Assembly (NCBI GenBank): GCA_029990175.1
Contig: JARKIP010000033.1
Span: 19,327,001 to 19,391,000, forward strand
Direction: 5' to 3'
Source of the DNA: Petunia secreta
Lineage: Eukaryota; Streptophyta; Magnoliopsida; Solanales; Solanaceae
Length of the DNA: 64,000 bases
The position numbers and the translations under genes were made by a program. Positions 24,260 through 35,908 of the stretch are shown here, piece by piece (the stretch's first letter is position 1; each line of letters begins with the position of its first letter). The notes beneath the pieces were generated by a model. The model saw only the letters and a program-made list of their open reading frames with translations, ran no database searches and was not told where the DNA came from.

Positions 24260-25975
24260 ATGTCTACTGCTGCTAAGAATATTGTTGCTGAGCTCAACAA
24301 AGGGTTGAAACTCAATGGTGACAACTATGAGACTTGGAGCTTAAAAGTTCAATATGTGCTTGAAGAGCAAGAGGCTCTGGAGGCAATTAACATCGTCATG
24401 GATAAGCCTGAGGAAGGCACCACGACTCAGCATAGGCGTGACCGTGCGGCTTATGATGCTTGGAAAAAGAAAGACTCCTTGGCTCGCATTACGTTGCTGA
24501 GCACCTTAGATGATGATATCTTAAGGGAATTTAAGGATCACCCAAGAGCTATGGGTCTTTGGGTTGCTTTGAAGAATAGGTTTGGTACATGTTCTATTGA
24601 AAGGCTACGATCCTTAACAATCAAGTTTGACTCATACAAGAAGCGCCCAGAACATTCAGTGAGAACTCATCTGAGGCTTATGACAAACATGATTGGGGAG
24701 TTAAAAGATGTTGGTCATGTGTTGACCGATGAGCAACAAGTTCAAGCTGTCATACGGTCCTTACCTAATTCTTGGGATCATATGAAGATGCATTTGACCC
24801 ACAATCAGCTAATCAAGACTCTGGAAGATGTCCGGAGATCTCTTGAGCTTGAAGAGGATCGGCTTGAGGCTGCTAAGCCAATAGCTGAGTTGCATATGGA
24901 AACATCCTCTAAGGCCAAAGGTGGCTCAAAGAAAAAGAATTGGGTTAAGAAAAGAGGACCAACTCAGTCTCAGCCTGCTAAAAGAGCAAGGGCAGAACAA
25001 CAAGGCAATAACAAACGTCCCAAATGTGTCAATGTTGCAAAGGTGAAATGCTTTAACTGTGACAAAAAGGGTCACTATGCTAAGGATTGCTCTGAGCCTC
25101 CTAGAAAGGTATTTCACAAAACTCAAACTCGTGAACTTTGTGTTTCTAGTTCAGTGTTTTTAATTGAATCTAATCCTTTGTGGATTATAGACTCGGGAGC
25201 AACGGACTACATAACGAGGGAACGCAATTCTTTTGTGGAGTTTCGGCGTATTTCACGTGGAACAAAGTGGATTTATGTGGGCAACAACAATAACGTTTTT
25301 GTTGAAGAGATCGGTATATGCAAGTTAATTTTGTGTGGTGGTCGACACCTACTACTACATGATGTCTTCTATGCTCCAGGAATTCGCCGGAATATTATTT
25401 CTGTTATTGTTTTGCTTAGGCTTGGCTTCAGCTTGTTTTTCCATGACAATTCTGTCAAATTGACTTTAGGTTCAACTTTATTTGGTTTTGGTCATGTAAC
25501 TGGAGGTTTTATTATTATGGATTTGGATTATGATTCATTTAATAATAATGCTAGTTTTTCTATGTTTGCTTCCTCACATAAATATGATAGTGATATAAAC
25601 ATATGGCATGCTAGACTTGGTCATATTGGCCAACAAAGAATGCAAAGTTTAGCAAAACAAGGTTTGCTTACTGGCATTGAACATGTGGAACTGTCCACTT
25701 GTGAAAGTTGTCTAGCAGGAAAATCTGCAAGAAAACCCTTCGGTAAAGCGACTAGAGCTGAATATCCCTTGCAATTAGTCCATTTGGATATCTGTGGGCC
25801 TATGAATGTCAGGGCTAGGCATAGAGCGTACTATTTCATCACATTTATAGATGACTACACTCGTTTCGGTTATGTCTATTTAATTTCCCACAAATCAGAA
25901 GCAAAGTTGTTTCCAACGCTATATGAGCTTATTGGAAAATCAATTAGACAAGAAGATAAAAGTTCTTCGAACTGA
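24260..25975 (+). pseudogene. Copia gag-protease-integrase (5' part of polyprotein), element B
   Basis: This 571-codon open frame starts at the family gag ATG (MSTAAKNIVAELNKG). Gag helices occupy residues ~1-215. An intact zinc knuckle CFNCDKKGHYAKDC lies near residue 263. The protease active site LWIIDSGATD is near 310, with Tyr in place of the usual His two residues later (DYIT against DHIT in A). The pre-integrase segment WHARLGHIG and CESCLAGK is near 449-490. The integrase core start has LVHLDICGP and FIDDYTR, both with their Asp. The frame ends by frameshift near 25950-25975, inside the integrase core, so the remainder is out of frame. In an intact copia element gag and pol form one polyprotein. 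Confidence 0.9.
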
Positions 25976-28419
25976 CCGAGGACGAGAGTACTTGTCAACT
26001 CAATTTAATGAGTTATGTGATGAAAAGGGAATTGTTCATCAGTTGACTATCCCAAATACTCCACAAAAAAAATGGCGTTGCGGAGAGAAGAGATAGGACG
26101 CTTCTAGAAATGGTTAGGTCAATGATGGCACAAGCTAACCTCCCAATTAGTTATTGGGGTGATGCATTGCTTACTGCTACCTATGTACTTAACCGAGTGT
26201 CTACAAAGTCAGTTGCAACCACTCCATATGAGTTATGGACTGGAAGAGCACCCAACCTAAGTGTATTAAGACCTTGGGGTTGCGCTGCCTATACACATGA
26301 TTCTTCTCACAAACATGGCAAATTAGGCCCGAGAGGAAAGAAAAGTATTTTCATAAGATACTCAAAAACCTCTAAGGGTTATGTGTTTATAAGTCAGCAA
26401 GACAGTGGGAGCGTAACTGAGTTTGAATCACGAGATGTCACATTCTTAGAGGATGAGTTTCCTAAAAAGGGAGAGGTAGGTCAAGACCTAACCTTGTTTG
26501 AGATAGAGGATCAAGTTGTACAAAGATCACTTTATTCGAGTGGGAGAAATTTAACAGATGATGAATTAGTTTCACATCAACAACCTCATTCATCATCGGA
26601 TGCGAATGTAAGTAATCATTTGACATTAAACAGTGACCGAATAGATCTTGTTCCAAGTGGGAGCGAGATGGTCACTGATCTTGTTCCAAGTAGGAGCAGG
26701 ATAGATGTTCTTGATCCGAGTGGGAGCAACGTTGATCCAAATGGGAACAACGAAGAAGAATCACAAAAATGACGTTGTTTACGTAAAAAGATTCCCGGCG
26801 ACGATTGGATGTCGAAGGTGCTGAACTTTTTATGTTGTTCTTACAAGTAGAAAACGAGCCTAAAAATGCAAAAGAGGCTCTCTCATGCCCTTCTAAGAAA
26901 AAATGGATTAAATCAATGGAAGGTGAAATGGAGTCAATGAGAGTCAACAAAGTCTGGGAACTAGTTGATCTCCCGAAAGAACGTAGAGCTATTGGGAGCA
27001 AATGGGTTCTCAAGATTAAGCTCAAGGCTGATGGCACAATTGAGAGATATAAGGCTCGACAGGTGGCGAAAGGTTATACACAACAGGAAGGAATAGACTA
27101 TGAAGAGACTTTCTCACCTGTTGTGCGATTTAACTCAATTCGCTTGATTCTAGCTATAGTAGCAAGTTTAGATCTTGAGTTACATCAGATGGATGCAAAG
27201 ACTGTTTTTCTCAATGGAGAATTACATGAATAAATTTATATGGAACAACCTGAATGTTTCATAAAAAGACCACGAACAAAAGGTTTGTAGACTTCTGAAG
27301 TCTATTTATGGCCTCAAACAATCTTCAAGGCAGTGGTATATACACTTTCAAAATGTGATCATATCGAATGGTTTTACTATGGTTGATGAAGACCATTGTG
27401 TTTATACTAAGAGATCAAGAAATAAACTTGTAATTCTGACATTGTATGTCGATGATATACTTATAGCTGGAAATGATAAGGAGTTATTAAACGACGTAAA
27501 GGCCTGGTTGTCGTCTCAATTTGAGATGAAAGATATGGGTGAAGCTGCATATATTCTCGGAATACAGATTTCAAGAGATCGTCCAAAGAAACTATTGTAT
27601 CTCTCTTAAGAGAATTACATTAAGAAGATTCTTGAACGATTTAATATGCAAAATAGCAACCCAATTGACACTCCTATCAGTAAAGGCCATAACTTAAGAA
27701 ATCATTTGTGTCCTCAGACTCCTGAAGAGACAGAAAAGATGAAGCGAGTGCCTTATAGAAGCACAGTCGGATGTCTAATGTATGCTATGGTGTGTACTAG
27801 ACCTGATATTTGTCAAGCAGTTGGCTTTGTAAGTAGATATCAATCTAATCCAGGTCCAGCACATTGGCAAGCAGTAAAGAGGATCATGAGATATCTGAGA
27901 GGAACAGCTGACTACGCACTTTGTTATCAAGGCAGAAAATATTTGCTATTAGTTGGATACACTGATGATGATCATGGAGGAGATTTAGACGAGAGGAAGT
28001 CTACCTCAGGATATGTCTTCTTACTTAGTAATAGTGCCATATCATAGAAGAGTAAGAAGCAATCATGTGTAGCACTATCCACGATGGAAGCCGAATATGT
28101 GGCTCTGTCAAAAGCAACACAAGAAGCTGTTTGGTTGAATAGGCTCTTGAAAAGCTTGTTGGGTAACACTGATGATGAACCAGTATTGGTCTACTGTGAT
28201 AGTAAGGCTGCAGTTGATGCAACCAAGAATCCTAAGCATCATTGTGATACTAAGCACATAGATATCAAGTATAACTATGCTAGAGACATGTATAAATGCA
28301 AGAGGTTGAACCTGGTGAAAATATCTACAGAAGATATGGTAGCAGACCCATTGACCAAGCCTTTAGCTAGAGATGCATTTGTGAGACACACTAGGTCTCA
28401 AGGCTTGCGTAGACTTTGA
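25976..28419 (+). pseudogene. Copia integrase-RT-RNase H, broken 3' part of element B pol
   Basis: Open segments 26110-26772, 26805-27233, 27355-27609, 27646-28047 and 28084-28419 are consecutive parts of one protein. Lesions include an eight-A run at 26065-26072, TGA at 26770, TAA at 27231, TAA at 27607 (CAA Gln in the element A copy) and TAG at 28045. RT retains LTLYVDDIL at about 27435. The RNase H-type tail retains DLDERKSTSGY, then MEAEYVALSKATQEAVW and ADPLTKPL, and ends with LRRL at 28419. Confidence 0.9.
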
Positions 28420-29436
28420 GTGATTTTTTATTATTCTTTATTTTTCCAGTTGTTCACAATACTATGTTCTTTGATAATCAATAAACTTGATTTACTTACA
28501 TACATATTCATGATTTATTGAGTGTTTAGTATATTCTTCAATTATATTTTAGTATGTCGGGTAGACAAAAGGTTTGCCTTCTCACACAGGCTACCGCCTC
28601 CTTATCTTAGTGATAAGTGGAGATGAGACTTGATTTTAAGAAAAAAAATTATCAAATGGATAATTTGAGAGCAATATACTTAAAATCAATACAGCCGTTT
28701 AAATAATAACATAAGGTTATTAAGGTGAAAGTATGTTCACCTAGTCTACTTAGTGAGCTAGATGTGAGTATAAGAAACTCGAATTTAGATACGTATGCAT
28801 TATTTATAAAGACATACGCTCCTTAAGGAAAGGAGAAAAATGTTGTGGCACGTGTTTCATACCATGTGTGCTAAATGACGACTATCGGTTAACATAAGTT
28901 TAATCTCAACTTTTTATTGCGTGAGACCCAGAGCCTTATGATGACTCAAAATGATGTACCCTCAGTGACTCCGATCAGATACTTGAGACTTAGTCTAATG
29001 TTAGCTATCTTAGTGTGTTTCCAAAAGACCATGAAAATGGATGCGGTCTGGTGGGACATATCTAGAAAAGCAGTTGAGCTAATGTTAAGAGAATCGTGAG
29101 AAGAGGAAGATCATTAAAGGAATCTCATTAATTTTATATTCACAGGTGCACCGGTTATAACTTATGAGTTATAATTGTGAATACATAAAAATGATATTTG
29201 AGATTTTGAGAGGATATCAAAATGTGATTCATATGATCTAGGGTATTGCATACTTTATAATCTACTTGCAGGTTTGCACTCGACGAGAGGCTATATACTC
29301 CTAACAGATGTATAGCACGTAGCTCTCACAGAATGCTGGTCGCACGGTCTATTTCACTGTATGAATATTTGTAGAGATGAGATGAGAATATGCTTCTCAT
29401 ATTGTAAGAGCACTCCCATTATGTGTGAGTGGGAGA
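28420..29436 (+). other. 3' non-coding region of copia element B with polypurine tract
   Basis: One kilobase without ORFs, matched by 30180-31166 in element A. The GTGGGAGA purine stretch just before 29437 serves as the probable polypurine tract. Confidence 0.75.
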
Positions 29437-29818
29437 TGTTGGATTTATCTAAATAAAAGAGTCCACCCATAAAGGGGTGCCCTTAATGTCTATCCAGGTA
29501 AAAAAGATAAGTTACCTGATAGAGTCTTACAAGAGGACAACTACTGTATTATACAGTTATAAATACAGTAATAGGCTCAACTAAAATATACTGATTTCTC
29601 TACTGCTCTTCTTATCTCTCTCTCAAATAACTAGTGTTTAGACTGTGGATAAAGGAGTTGATCCATCAAGCACGTGACAACCACCGACGACCAGTAATTC
29701 CAGCCACGGTTCAAGATCTTACCGCTTCCGCTTACGAGAACAACAAGTAAGTTCTCGATTTATATTTAAATAATCTATTTAGTATAGATTTTTGATATAT
29801 GCATGGATGAAACCTTCA
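29437..29818 (+). repeat. 3' LTR of copia element B
   Basis: 382 bp, ends AACCTTCA, followed directly by the second TSD copy CTTGG. Confidence 0.95.
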
Positions 29819-30176
29819 CTTGGAATCAAGATGTCAAGAGATCGTCTTACGAAACTATTGTATCTCTCTCTCAAGAGAATTACATTAGAAAAATTCTTCA
29901 ACGATTTAGTATGCAAAATAGCAACCCAATTGACACTCCTATTAGCAAAGGTCATAACTTGGGAAATTATTTATGTCCTCAGACTCCTGAAGAGACAAAA
30001 AAGATGAAGTGAGTCCCCTATAGAAGCACGGTCGGATGTCTAATGTATGCTATGGTATGAACTAGACCTAATATTTATCAAGCAGTTGGCTTGGTAAGCA
30101 GATATCAATCCGATCCAGGTCTAGCACATTGGCAAGCAGTAAAGAGGATCATGGATATCTTAGAGGAATAAAAATA
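29819..30176 (+). pseudogene. 3' part of element A RT, resuming after element B
   Basis: It continues the RT interrupted at 22153: 'SRDRLTKLLYLS', 'QNSNPIDTPISKGHNLGNYLCPQTPEETKKMK'-type sequence in two frames, then TGA at 30008. The copy ends abruptly at 'atcttagaggaat' (30165-30177) and joins the 3' non-coding region. About 0.56 kb corresponding to 27905-28460 of B (all of RNase H) is missing. Confidence 0.88.
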
Positions 30177-31166
30177 TGTTCTTTGATCATCAATAAAGTT
30201 GATTTACTTACGTATATATTCATGATTTATTGAGTGTTTATTACATTCTTCATTTTTTTTTAGTATATCGGGTAGACAAGAGGTTGGCCTTCTCACACAG
30301 GTAATCATCTCTTTATCTTTGTGATAAGTGGAGATGAGACTTGATTTTAAGAAAAAAATATCAAATGGATAATTTGAGAGCTATATGCTTAAAATCAATA
30401 GAGTCGCTTAAACAATGACAAAAGGCTATTAAGGTGAAAGGATGTTCACCTAGTCTACTTTGTGAGTTAGATGTGAGTTTAAGGAACCCGAATTTAGATA
30501 CTTATGGTGTCTGAATTTCATCTATACAACATTATTTATAAAGACATATTCTCCTTAAGGAAAGGAGAAAAATGTTGATCACGTGTTTCATACCATGTGT
30601 GCTAATGTCGACCATGGGTTAACATAAGTTTAATCTCAACTTATTGGTTCGTGAGACCCAGAGCCTTTATGGTGGCTCAAAATGTGTTCCCTCAGTAACT
30701 CCAATCAGATACTTGAGACTTAGTATAATGTTAGCTGTCTTAGTGTATTTCCAAAGAAAATGAAAATGGATGCGGTCTGGCAGGGTATATCTAGAAAAGC
30801 AGTTGAGCTAATGTTAAAAGAATCATGAGAAGAGGAAGATCATTAATGGAATCTCATTAATTTGTATTCACGGGTGCACCAGTTATAACTTATGAGTTAT
30901 AACTGTGAATACAAAGAATAATGATATTTGAGATTTTGAGAGGATATCAAAATGTGATTTATATGATCTATGGTATTCCATACATTATAATCTACTTGCA
31001 GGTTTGTACTCGACGAGAGGCTATATACTCCTAACAGGTGTATAGCACATAGCTCTCACAGTATGTTGGTCGTACAGTCTATTTCACTGTATGAATATTT
31101 GTAGAGAAGAGGTAAAAATATGGTTCTCATATTATAATAGCACTCCCATTATGTGTGAGTGGGAGA
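30177..31166 (+). other. 3' non-coding region of copia element A
   Basis: It is homologous to 28463-29436 and ends in the same GTGGGAGA purine stretch before the LTR. Confidence 0.8.
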
Positions 31167-31546
31167 TGTTGAATTTATCTGTTTAAGAGTCCACCCATAA
31201 AGGAGTGCTCTTAAAGTCTATCCAGGTAAAAAGATAAGTTACCTAGTATTGTCCTATAAGAGGACAGCTACTGTTTATATAATTATATATACAGTAAATA
31301 ACACAGAAAAAAAACGTACTTTTCTACGGTTCTCCCTACTACTCCTCTCTACCAAAATAACAGTGTTTAGACTGTGGAAAAAGGGGTTGCTCCATTAAGT
31401 ACGTGACAACCACTGACAGCCAGTAATTCCAGCTGTGGTCAAGATCCTACCGCTTCCGCTTGTGAGAATAACAAGTAAGTTCTCGGGATTTATATTTTTA
31501 TAAATCTATTTAGTATAGATTTTATGTATATACTATGAATCCTTCA
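31167..31546 (+). repeat. 3' LTR of copia element A
   Basis: 380 bp. It shares with 15199-15577 the variants that separate A from B, such as 'ctgtttaagagtcc' and 'gtggaaaaaggggttgct'. Confidence 0.93.
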
Positions 31547-32009
31547 GCTTTATAGTTTATGTTGGATTTACAACAAACATTCCAACCATCTAGGACTCTT
31601 AACTAATGCTATTTGATTGTTTATTTGCAACTCTTTCACTTAAACAGCTAGTTTTCTTGAAAAATCGATCCCCACTCATATCGGGTATATATCTTTGACG
31701 ATCGTCCCTCACCATTAATGGTGTAGGATTGAGCGTGGATCAGTAGTAAGATCTTTTACTCTCCTTTAATTTGAACAGCTAAAATATGTTCTTTTGTTGT
31801 ATATAGTCTGCTTCCTCTAGTAAGAACTTCTATTTATGTTGTTCATTCTTCCATTATTTTTGTTATGGTAATGATGAAAAATACTTTGTATTACTGTTTC
31901 ACATGCCACACGTAAGTTTTCGTGCGGCCGTAACTGAAGGATGTGAGCCGGACTCTCTTCGCCAAAGTTGTGAAAGATGAAAAATGAAGAGGAGGTATAC
32001 AACATGAGT
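31547..32009. other. No recognised gene
   Basis: AT-rich DNA right of element A. No ORF or terminal repeat can be supported. Confidence 0.4.
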
Positions 32010-32420
32010 CACAGGCATTAGAACAAATAAAACTTGGGTGATCGAACAATTGCCTCTGGGAGAGAAAGCATTCGGAAGTCGATATGTATATAAATAAAGT
32101 ATAACTTTAATGGTACCATAGAGTGATACAAAGTAAGGCTTGTCATTTTTGGCAATCACCAAGTCGAAGGCATTGATTACATAGAGACTTTTGCACCAGT
32201 CGCTAAGATGGTGACCTTCATGTTATCTTGGGGGTGGCTACTGCCAAAAACTGGAAATTATACCAAATGGATATTAACAACGTGTTCTTTCATGGTGATA
32301 TTCTTGAAAAGTTTATATGAAGTTGCCTCTGAATTATCAAAATGTTGTTTCTGGGAATGCATGTCGTCTTGTGGCAATTCATATTATGTTCTGGTGTATC
32401 TTACTAAACCACTTAATTAG
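32010..32420 (+). pseudogene. Relic of a second copia family's reverse transcriptase
   Basis: Translated pieces in changing frames match the start of copia RT: NKTWVIEQLPLGEK, GSRYVYK, GIDYIETFAPVAKMVT (about 32170-32212) and then KTGNYTKW / TCSFMVIF. Its divergence from A and B (which read WELVDLPKERR and GIDYEETFSPVVR there) shows that it comes from another family. No LTRs are visible. A weaker candidate continuation to 32650 was not accepted. Confidence 0.75.
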
Positions 32421-33344
32421 TATATTCAACTACTCATGTGGCAAACTTGGAAGTGTTTATCAAAAGCATCAACCTGTTTAATTGCTTCTTGAAAATTAAA
32501 GATAATAACCTACAAGCTAACTTGAGGATTATCTTTCATATGCCAAAGGGTTATCATGTCTCAAGAATGCTAACCTGCTTCACCAGAAAATACTTTTTAA
32601 ATGTTAATTTCATATATATGACTTGCATTACATTCTTATTTATGGATTTATAATTTTGGTATTATAGATTTTTTAAACTCTTATATGTCAACTATTAAGG
32701 GCCATGAGTCCAATTATCAAATTATTAAGGGCCTCCCACAAGTAGTGTGAGATATGTAAAAAAATTTCTCCTTCTGTTCTACAAGGGAACAAGAATGGGG
32801 AAACAGAAGAAAAGCCAAGCACATAACGAGCACAAGTTACACATGTTGTTGTCACCTCTTTTCCTTGGGTTTGGTGGAAAAAGGGGGGAGACAACAGTTG
32901 GTGCATCTCAGTGAGCTCTGCAAATTCCTCACAAGTCAAAATTCATTTGCTCACAATCTTCTTCAGCCTTTTCCATAACTTCCTCTGCCACTTCTCCATA
33001 ATCTTCATCAGAATCTATAACTGTATTATGGCCATTACAAGTGAATCTTCAGTAAGTTTAAAGTCAAAAGAGTGAGATATTATCAGCGTTGGTATACTTA
33101 CATACTTTAAACAAAGAGAACAAATTTAACATATCTAACTTCACCAAAAGGCCATTGTTCAAAATCGTCCCCTTGCTTATAATGTAGGTGACAAATTATT
33201 TTTTAGTACTTTCTTTGCAATTCATGTGCCAACAATTTGAACCTATTCCTCGTTCTCCCATTTATTCTATAAATGCCCATTTATTCTACAAATGCCCATA
33301 ATCAATATGGAATTCACAGTGTAGGCTTTGATCTCTCTTCCCGG
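32421..33344. other. No recognised gene
   Basis: Contains only short ORFs without family resemblance. A short direct duplication of 'tttattctacaaatgcccat' type lies at 33259-33300. Confidence 0.4.
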
Positions 33345-34830
33345 GGGGTGTTCTCATATCCCTCGGCAACCTCAAGCCTTAGTTCGTCACCCTTTTTATT
33401 GAGTTTACCAGCTCCGTGGTAGAAACGTTGAAGTTATAATCTGGGATTCGAGGTAACTCTTTGTCCTTGGACACTAGAGATAGCCCCGGGGAATTCTTTT
33501 GACTAGCATTTCTACTGGCTTTCACTCCGAGCCTTTGACTTATAGATTGCCCTCCGAGGCGTTGATTCACATATTGCCTTAGTGAGTCGTAGGGATCATA
33601 CCGACCTCGTGAGTTTTCTCATGATGCGTTTACGCATCGGGAAGACTCAGAGCGATTTTCTATAGGCATTGTGTCGTCCTGTCACCCTCCATTCTACCTC
33701 TTTGAGGCTAATTTTTGTAGTGGCACTATCATGCAACTCATCCCAAGTTCGCGCTTGCCACTGTTATAGTTCTCTCTTCAATTCGGAAGCAACCTCAGAG
33801 TTGTTGACATTTATATTTTTCTCAAATGCCATAACTGCCAAGTCATCACCCATTATCGGCAGATCCATCATTTCAGCCTGAAAATGCTCGAGGAAGTCTT
33901 TGATAGGCTCGAGGTATCCTTGCTTAACCTCAAAGATATCCTCCCTTCGCTTGAGGATTTTCTGAGCCCCAGTGTGAGCCTTGATAAACAAGTCATCTAA
34001 CTCCTCGAAGTTTGAGATCGACTCGGAAGGCAAGTGCATATACCAACATAGCGCCTCTTTATCGAGGGTATCCAGCGGGGTCAAGTCGTTGCTTTTGACC
34101 ATAGCCATGTATTCAGTTATATGGTCAACTGGATCAGTCGTCCCATCATATTTCTTCAAGATCTTCATCTTGAAATGATTGGGAATGGAGGCAGGAGCAG
34201 CTTCAGGTTTGAAAGGTTGCTGCCTGCACCTATCAATGTCCAATACTTGTTGGGGCTTCCTGACCCCAGGAATATTTTCGAACCGTTTCTCAAATTGGGC
34301 TTCGAAATCTTTCTTCCATTTTTCTAGGTCTAACGTGACGCTAGTTTCTGCCACTGTAGGAAGTATCCCGAAAGGTTGGGTACCCATAAGGGCAGTCCCC
34401 GAGCCTCCCGAGGCAGCTCCGGTTGGAAGTCCCCTTGTTGCTGCGCCTATGGGAGTAATATTCGGGATGCTTCCATTAAGAACAACAGGCTGAGTAACAG
34501 TGGGATTTGCTGTGTTTCGTAGGTTTCTAAAGATAGTTTTCAATGAATTACGTAATTGGGCATTGAAACCCTCTTGCACAGCAAATTGTGCCTGGAGTCG
34601 TTGAAGGGCAGCTATCACAAAAGTTTGGAAAGTGCAGATGAAGAAGGATCAATTGGTGTTGGAATTGACAGAGTTATACCAACTGGTGGAGTCACGCCAA
34701 TTGGCGGAGCTGCACCAATTGGTGGAATGGCACCAATTAGTGTTTCATTGCCTGGTTGGGTCGATGGAACTTGAGTTTCATCGTAACTTGCTCAACCGTG
34801 TTGTTAGTGTTATCGGCCATTATTGAAAAC
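33345..34830 (-). pseudogene. gypsy gag pseudogene
   Basis: The family ATG is at about 34820 (MADNTNNTVEQ), but that frame closes after ~27 codons. The longest frame, 34618-33764 (284 codons), contains a retrotransposon gag core: KYDGTTDPVDHITEYMAMV, then ALCWYMHLPSESISNFEELDDLFI, then DIFEVKQGYLEPIKDFLEHFQ. The Gly/Pro-rich N-terminal part includes repeated 'PIG' units coded by 34680-34745. Beyond 33764 a frameshift follows, and the post-gag segment KELPRIPDYNFNVSTTELV is at 33570-33379. It supplies no complete protein. Confidence 0.85.
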
Positions 34831-34910
34831 TGGTCAAAGGAAACAGGTTATCACGATAGACAGCTTTGGAACAACACTATTGCTTATTCCCCATAGACAA
34901 CGCCAATTTG

Positions 34911-35413
34911 TGTTGGCCTAAATCGTATTAGGATTTATAATTGGGTTAACAAGCAATTAGTTGTATCAAAGGAGATAATTGACTGAGAAAAAATGGAATT
35001 GACTGAAAAGAAAGGGAGCAAATGTAATTTTATGTTTCTCTATTGATTTCTGAATGAAGTACAAGGATTACAAAATAACTATTTATAGTTTACATGATTT
35101 GAATAAACAATAAATGTAATTAATGGACATTACTCCCATGTCTGATCATGGCCAGTCCATGATTCTCCCTTTAAATGTTGTTGTAACGGGCATCAATTAC
35201 AAATATTACTCATCAAAGGATAACACTTCCCTGAGGGTCAAATCATCTACCTCGGGACAATGCGTCTTCAACTGCTCGAGGCTTGGTCCTCGTCAGAGCT
35301 TGCTGAAGAATGTGACCTCAGTTTCTGGCCTCGAGAATCCACCTTTGGGAATACTTGCTAAGTCATTCCCCAATTCTCACGCTCGAGGCACGTTTAATTT
35401 TCTACCCAATACA
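34911..35413 (-). repeat. 5' LTR of the truncated gypsy element
   Basis: 503 bp, TG...CA on both strands. On the minus strand it starts TGTATTGGGTA, which resembles TGTATTAGGTA of the LTR at 54325-54881. A minus-strand CTATAAATAG promoter box lies at 35079-35088. Just inside (34895-34910) is AAATTGGCGTTGTC, a variant of the 'TTGGCGCCGTCTG' PBS region usual for this lineage. Confidence 0.85.
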
Positions 35414-35908
35414 AATAGTACCATTTATAATGCTATTATTGATAGGGAATTAAGGAATACTATAAGTTATTTCAAATGGACCAGTAGTTTGCCTAAAAGT
35501 TGACAAACTATATTTATGAGGACAACTACATTTCAAATGCTATCAAAGTCGTTGGGTCCGAATTCTAAATTATCTTTTGTGGTATTTGTCATGTGCAACA
35601 AGAAACTTAAGTGCTACGTATTTAATATCATAAGACACGTCTAAATTTGGTAAATCTTTATTTGTTGATGATTCTACACGTTCTATGTATTCAACTAATC
35701 AAGCTTTCAAATCTCAACATCATTATCATTAACTAATAGCCAGCTATGCCAAAAGATCTCTTTCTTTGACATTATTATCTTTCTTTTATTTTCATGGACG
35801 GCATGTATACATTAGTAACAAAAAATGGCACAATACATGATTTACGTTTGAATGTTCCATTTAATTGTTAACATGGGGTTCATTGAATTTTGAGAATGAT
35901 CAAAGAAA
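35414..35908 (+). other. Upstream region of the SYT3-like gene
   Basis: Five hundred AT-rich bases between the gypsy LTR and the ATG at 35909. No confident TATA box or upstream exon is seen, and I cannot place the transcription start. The retroelement LTR therefore lies within 0.5 kb of the start codon, pointing away from the gene. Confidence 0.4.

Larger units (their letters stand above)
22154..29818 (+). mobile_element. Copia retrotransposon B, nested in the RT of element A
   Basis: The LTRs are 22154-22533 (380 bp) and 29437-29818 (382 bp), both TGTTGGATTTATCT...AACCTTCA. The perfect 5-bp TSD CTTGG lies at 22149-22153 and 29819-29823. Excision restores the RT sequence of element A ('attcttgg' continuing 'aatcaagatgtcaagagatcg'; B itself reads 'attctcggaatacagatttc' there). 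The domain order is copia-type: gag, PR, INT, RT, RNase H. LTR-LTR differences counted by eye are about 20 in 380 (~5%). The pol frame has at least six breaks, so it is not autonomous today. Confidence 0.96.
15199..31546 (+). mobile_element. Copia retrotransposon A, split by two later insertions
   Basis: The outer LTRs (15199-15577 and 31167-31546, ~380 bp, TGTTG...TTCA) belong to the same family as nested element B. Removing B (22154-29818, one TSD copy) rejoins its reverse transcriptase in frame with the family sequence. A 1.37-kb Mutator-like element also sits in its leader. Flanks are ACTTA (15194-15198) and GCTTT (31547-31551), only 3/5 matching, so a clean TSD is not demonstrated. The gag-pol copy carries nonsense codons, altered integrase Asp residues and a deletion that removes RNase H. 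It is dead and older than B. Confidence 0.9.
33345..35413 (-). mobile_element. Truncated Tat-lineage Ty3/gypsy element: 5' LTR and gag only
   Basis: On the minus strand the order is LTR (35413-34911), PBS region and gag (about 34830-33764), then the segment after gag (33570-33379) that resembles 63113-62832. The element stops near 33345, and no protease, RT or second LTR follows. Gag closely resembles that of the larger element at the window's right end. The truncation point carries no visible inserted element. Confidence 0.88.

Noticed and set aside
32430..32650. Continuation of the copia RT relic ('HMPKGYHVSR')
   Set aside because: Only a few residues resemble RT and the order does not agree with the upstream fragment.
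33764..34618. Reading the 284-codon gag frame as a host gene
   Set aside because: It has retrotransposon gag motifs and the adjacent LTR and PBS. A near relative lies in the Tat element at 63523-63891.
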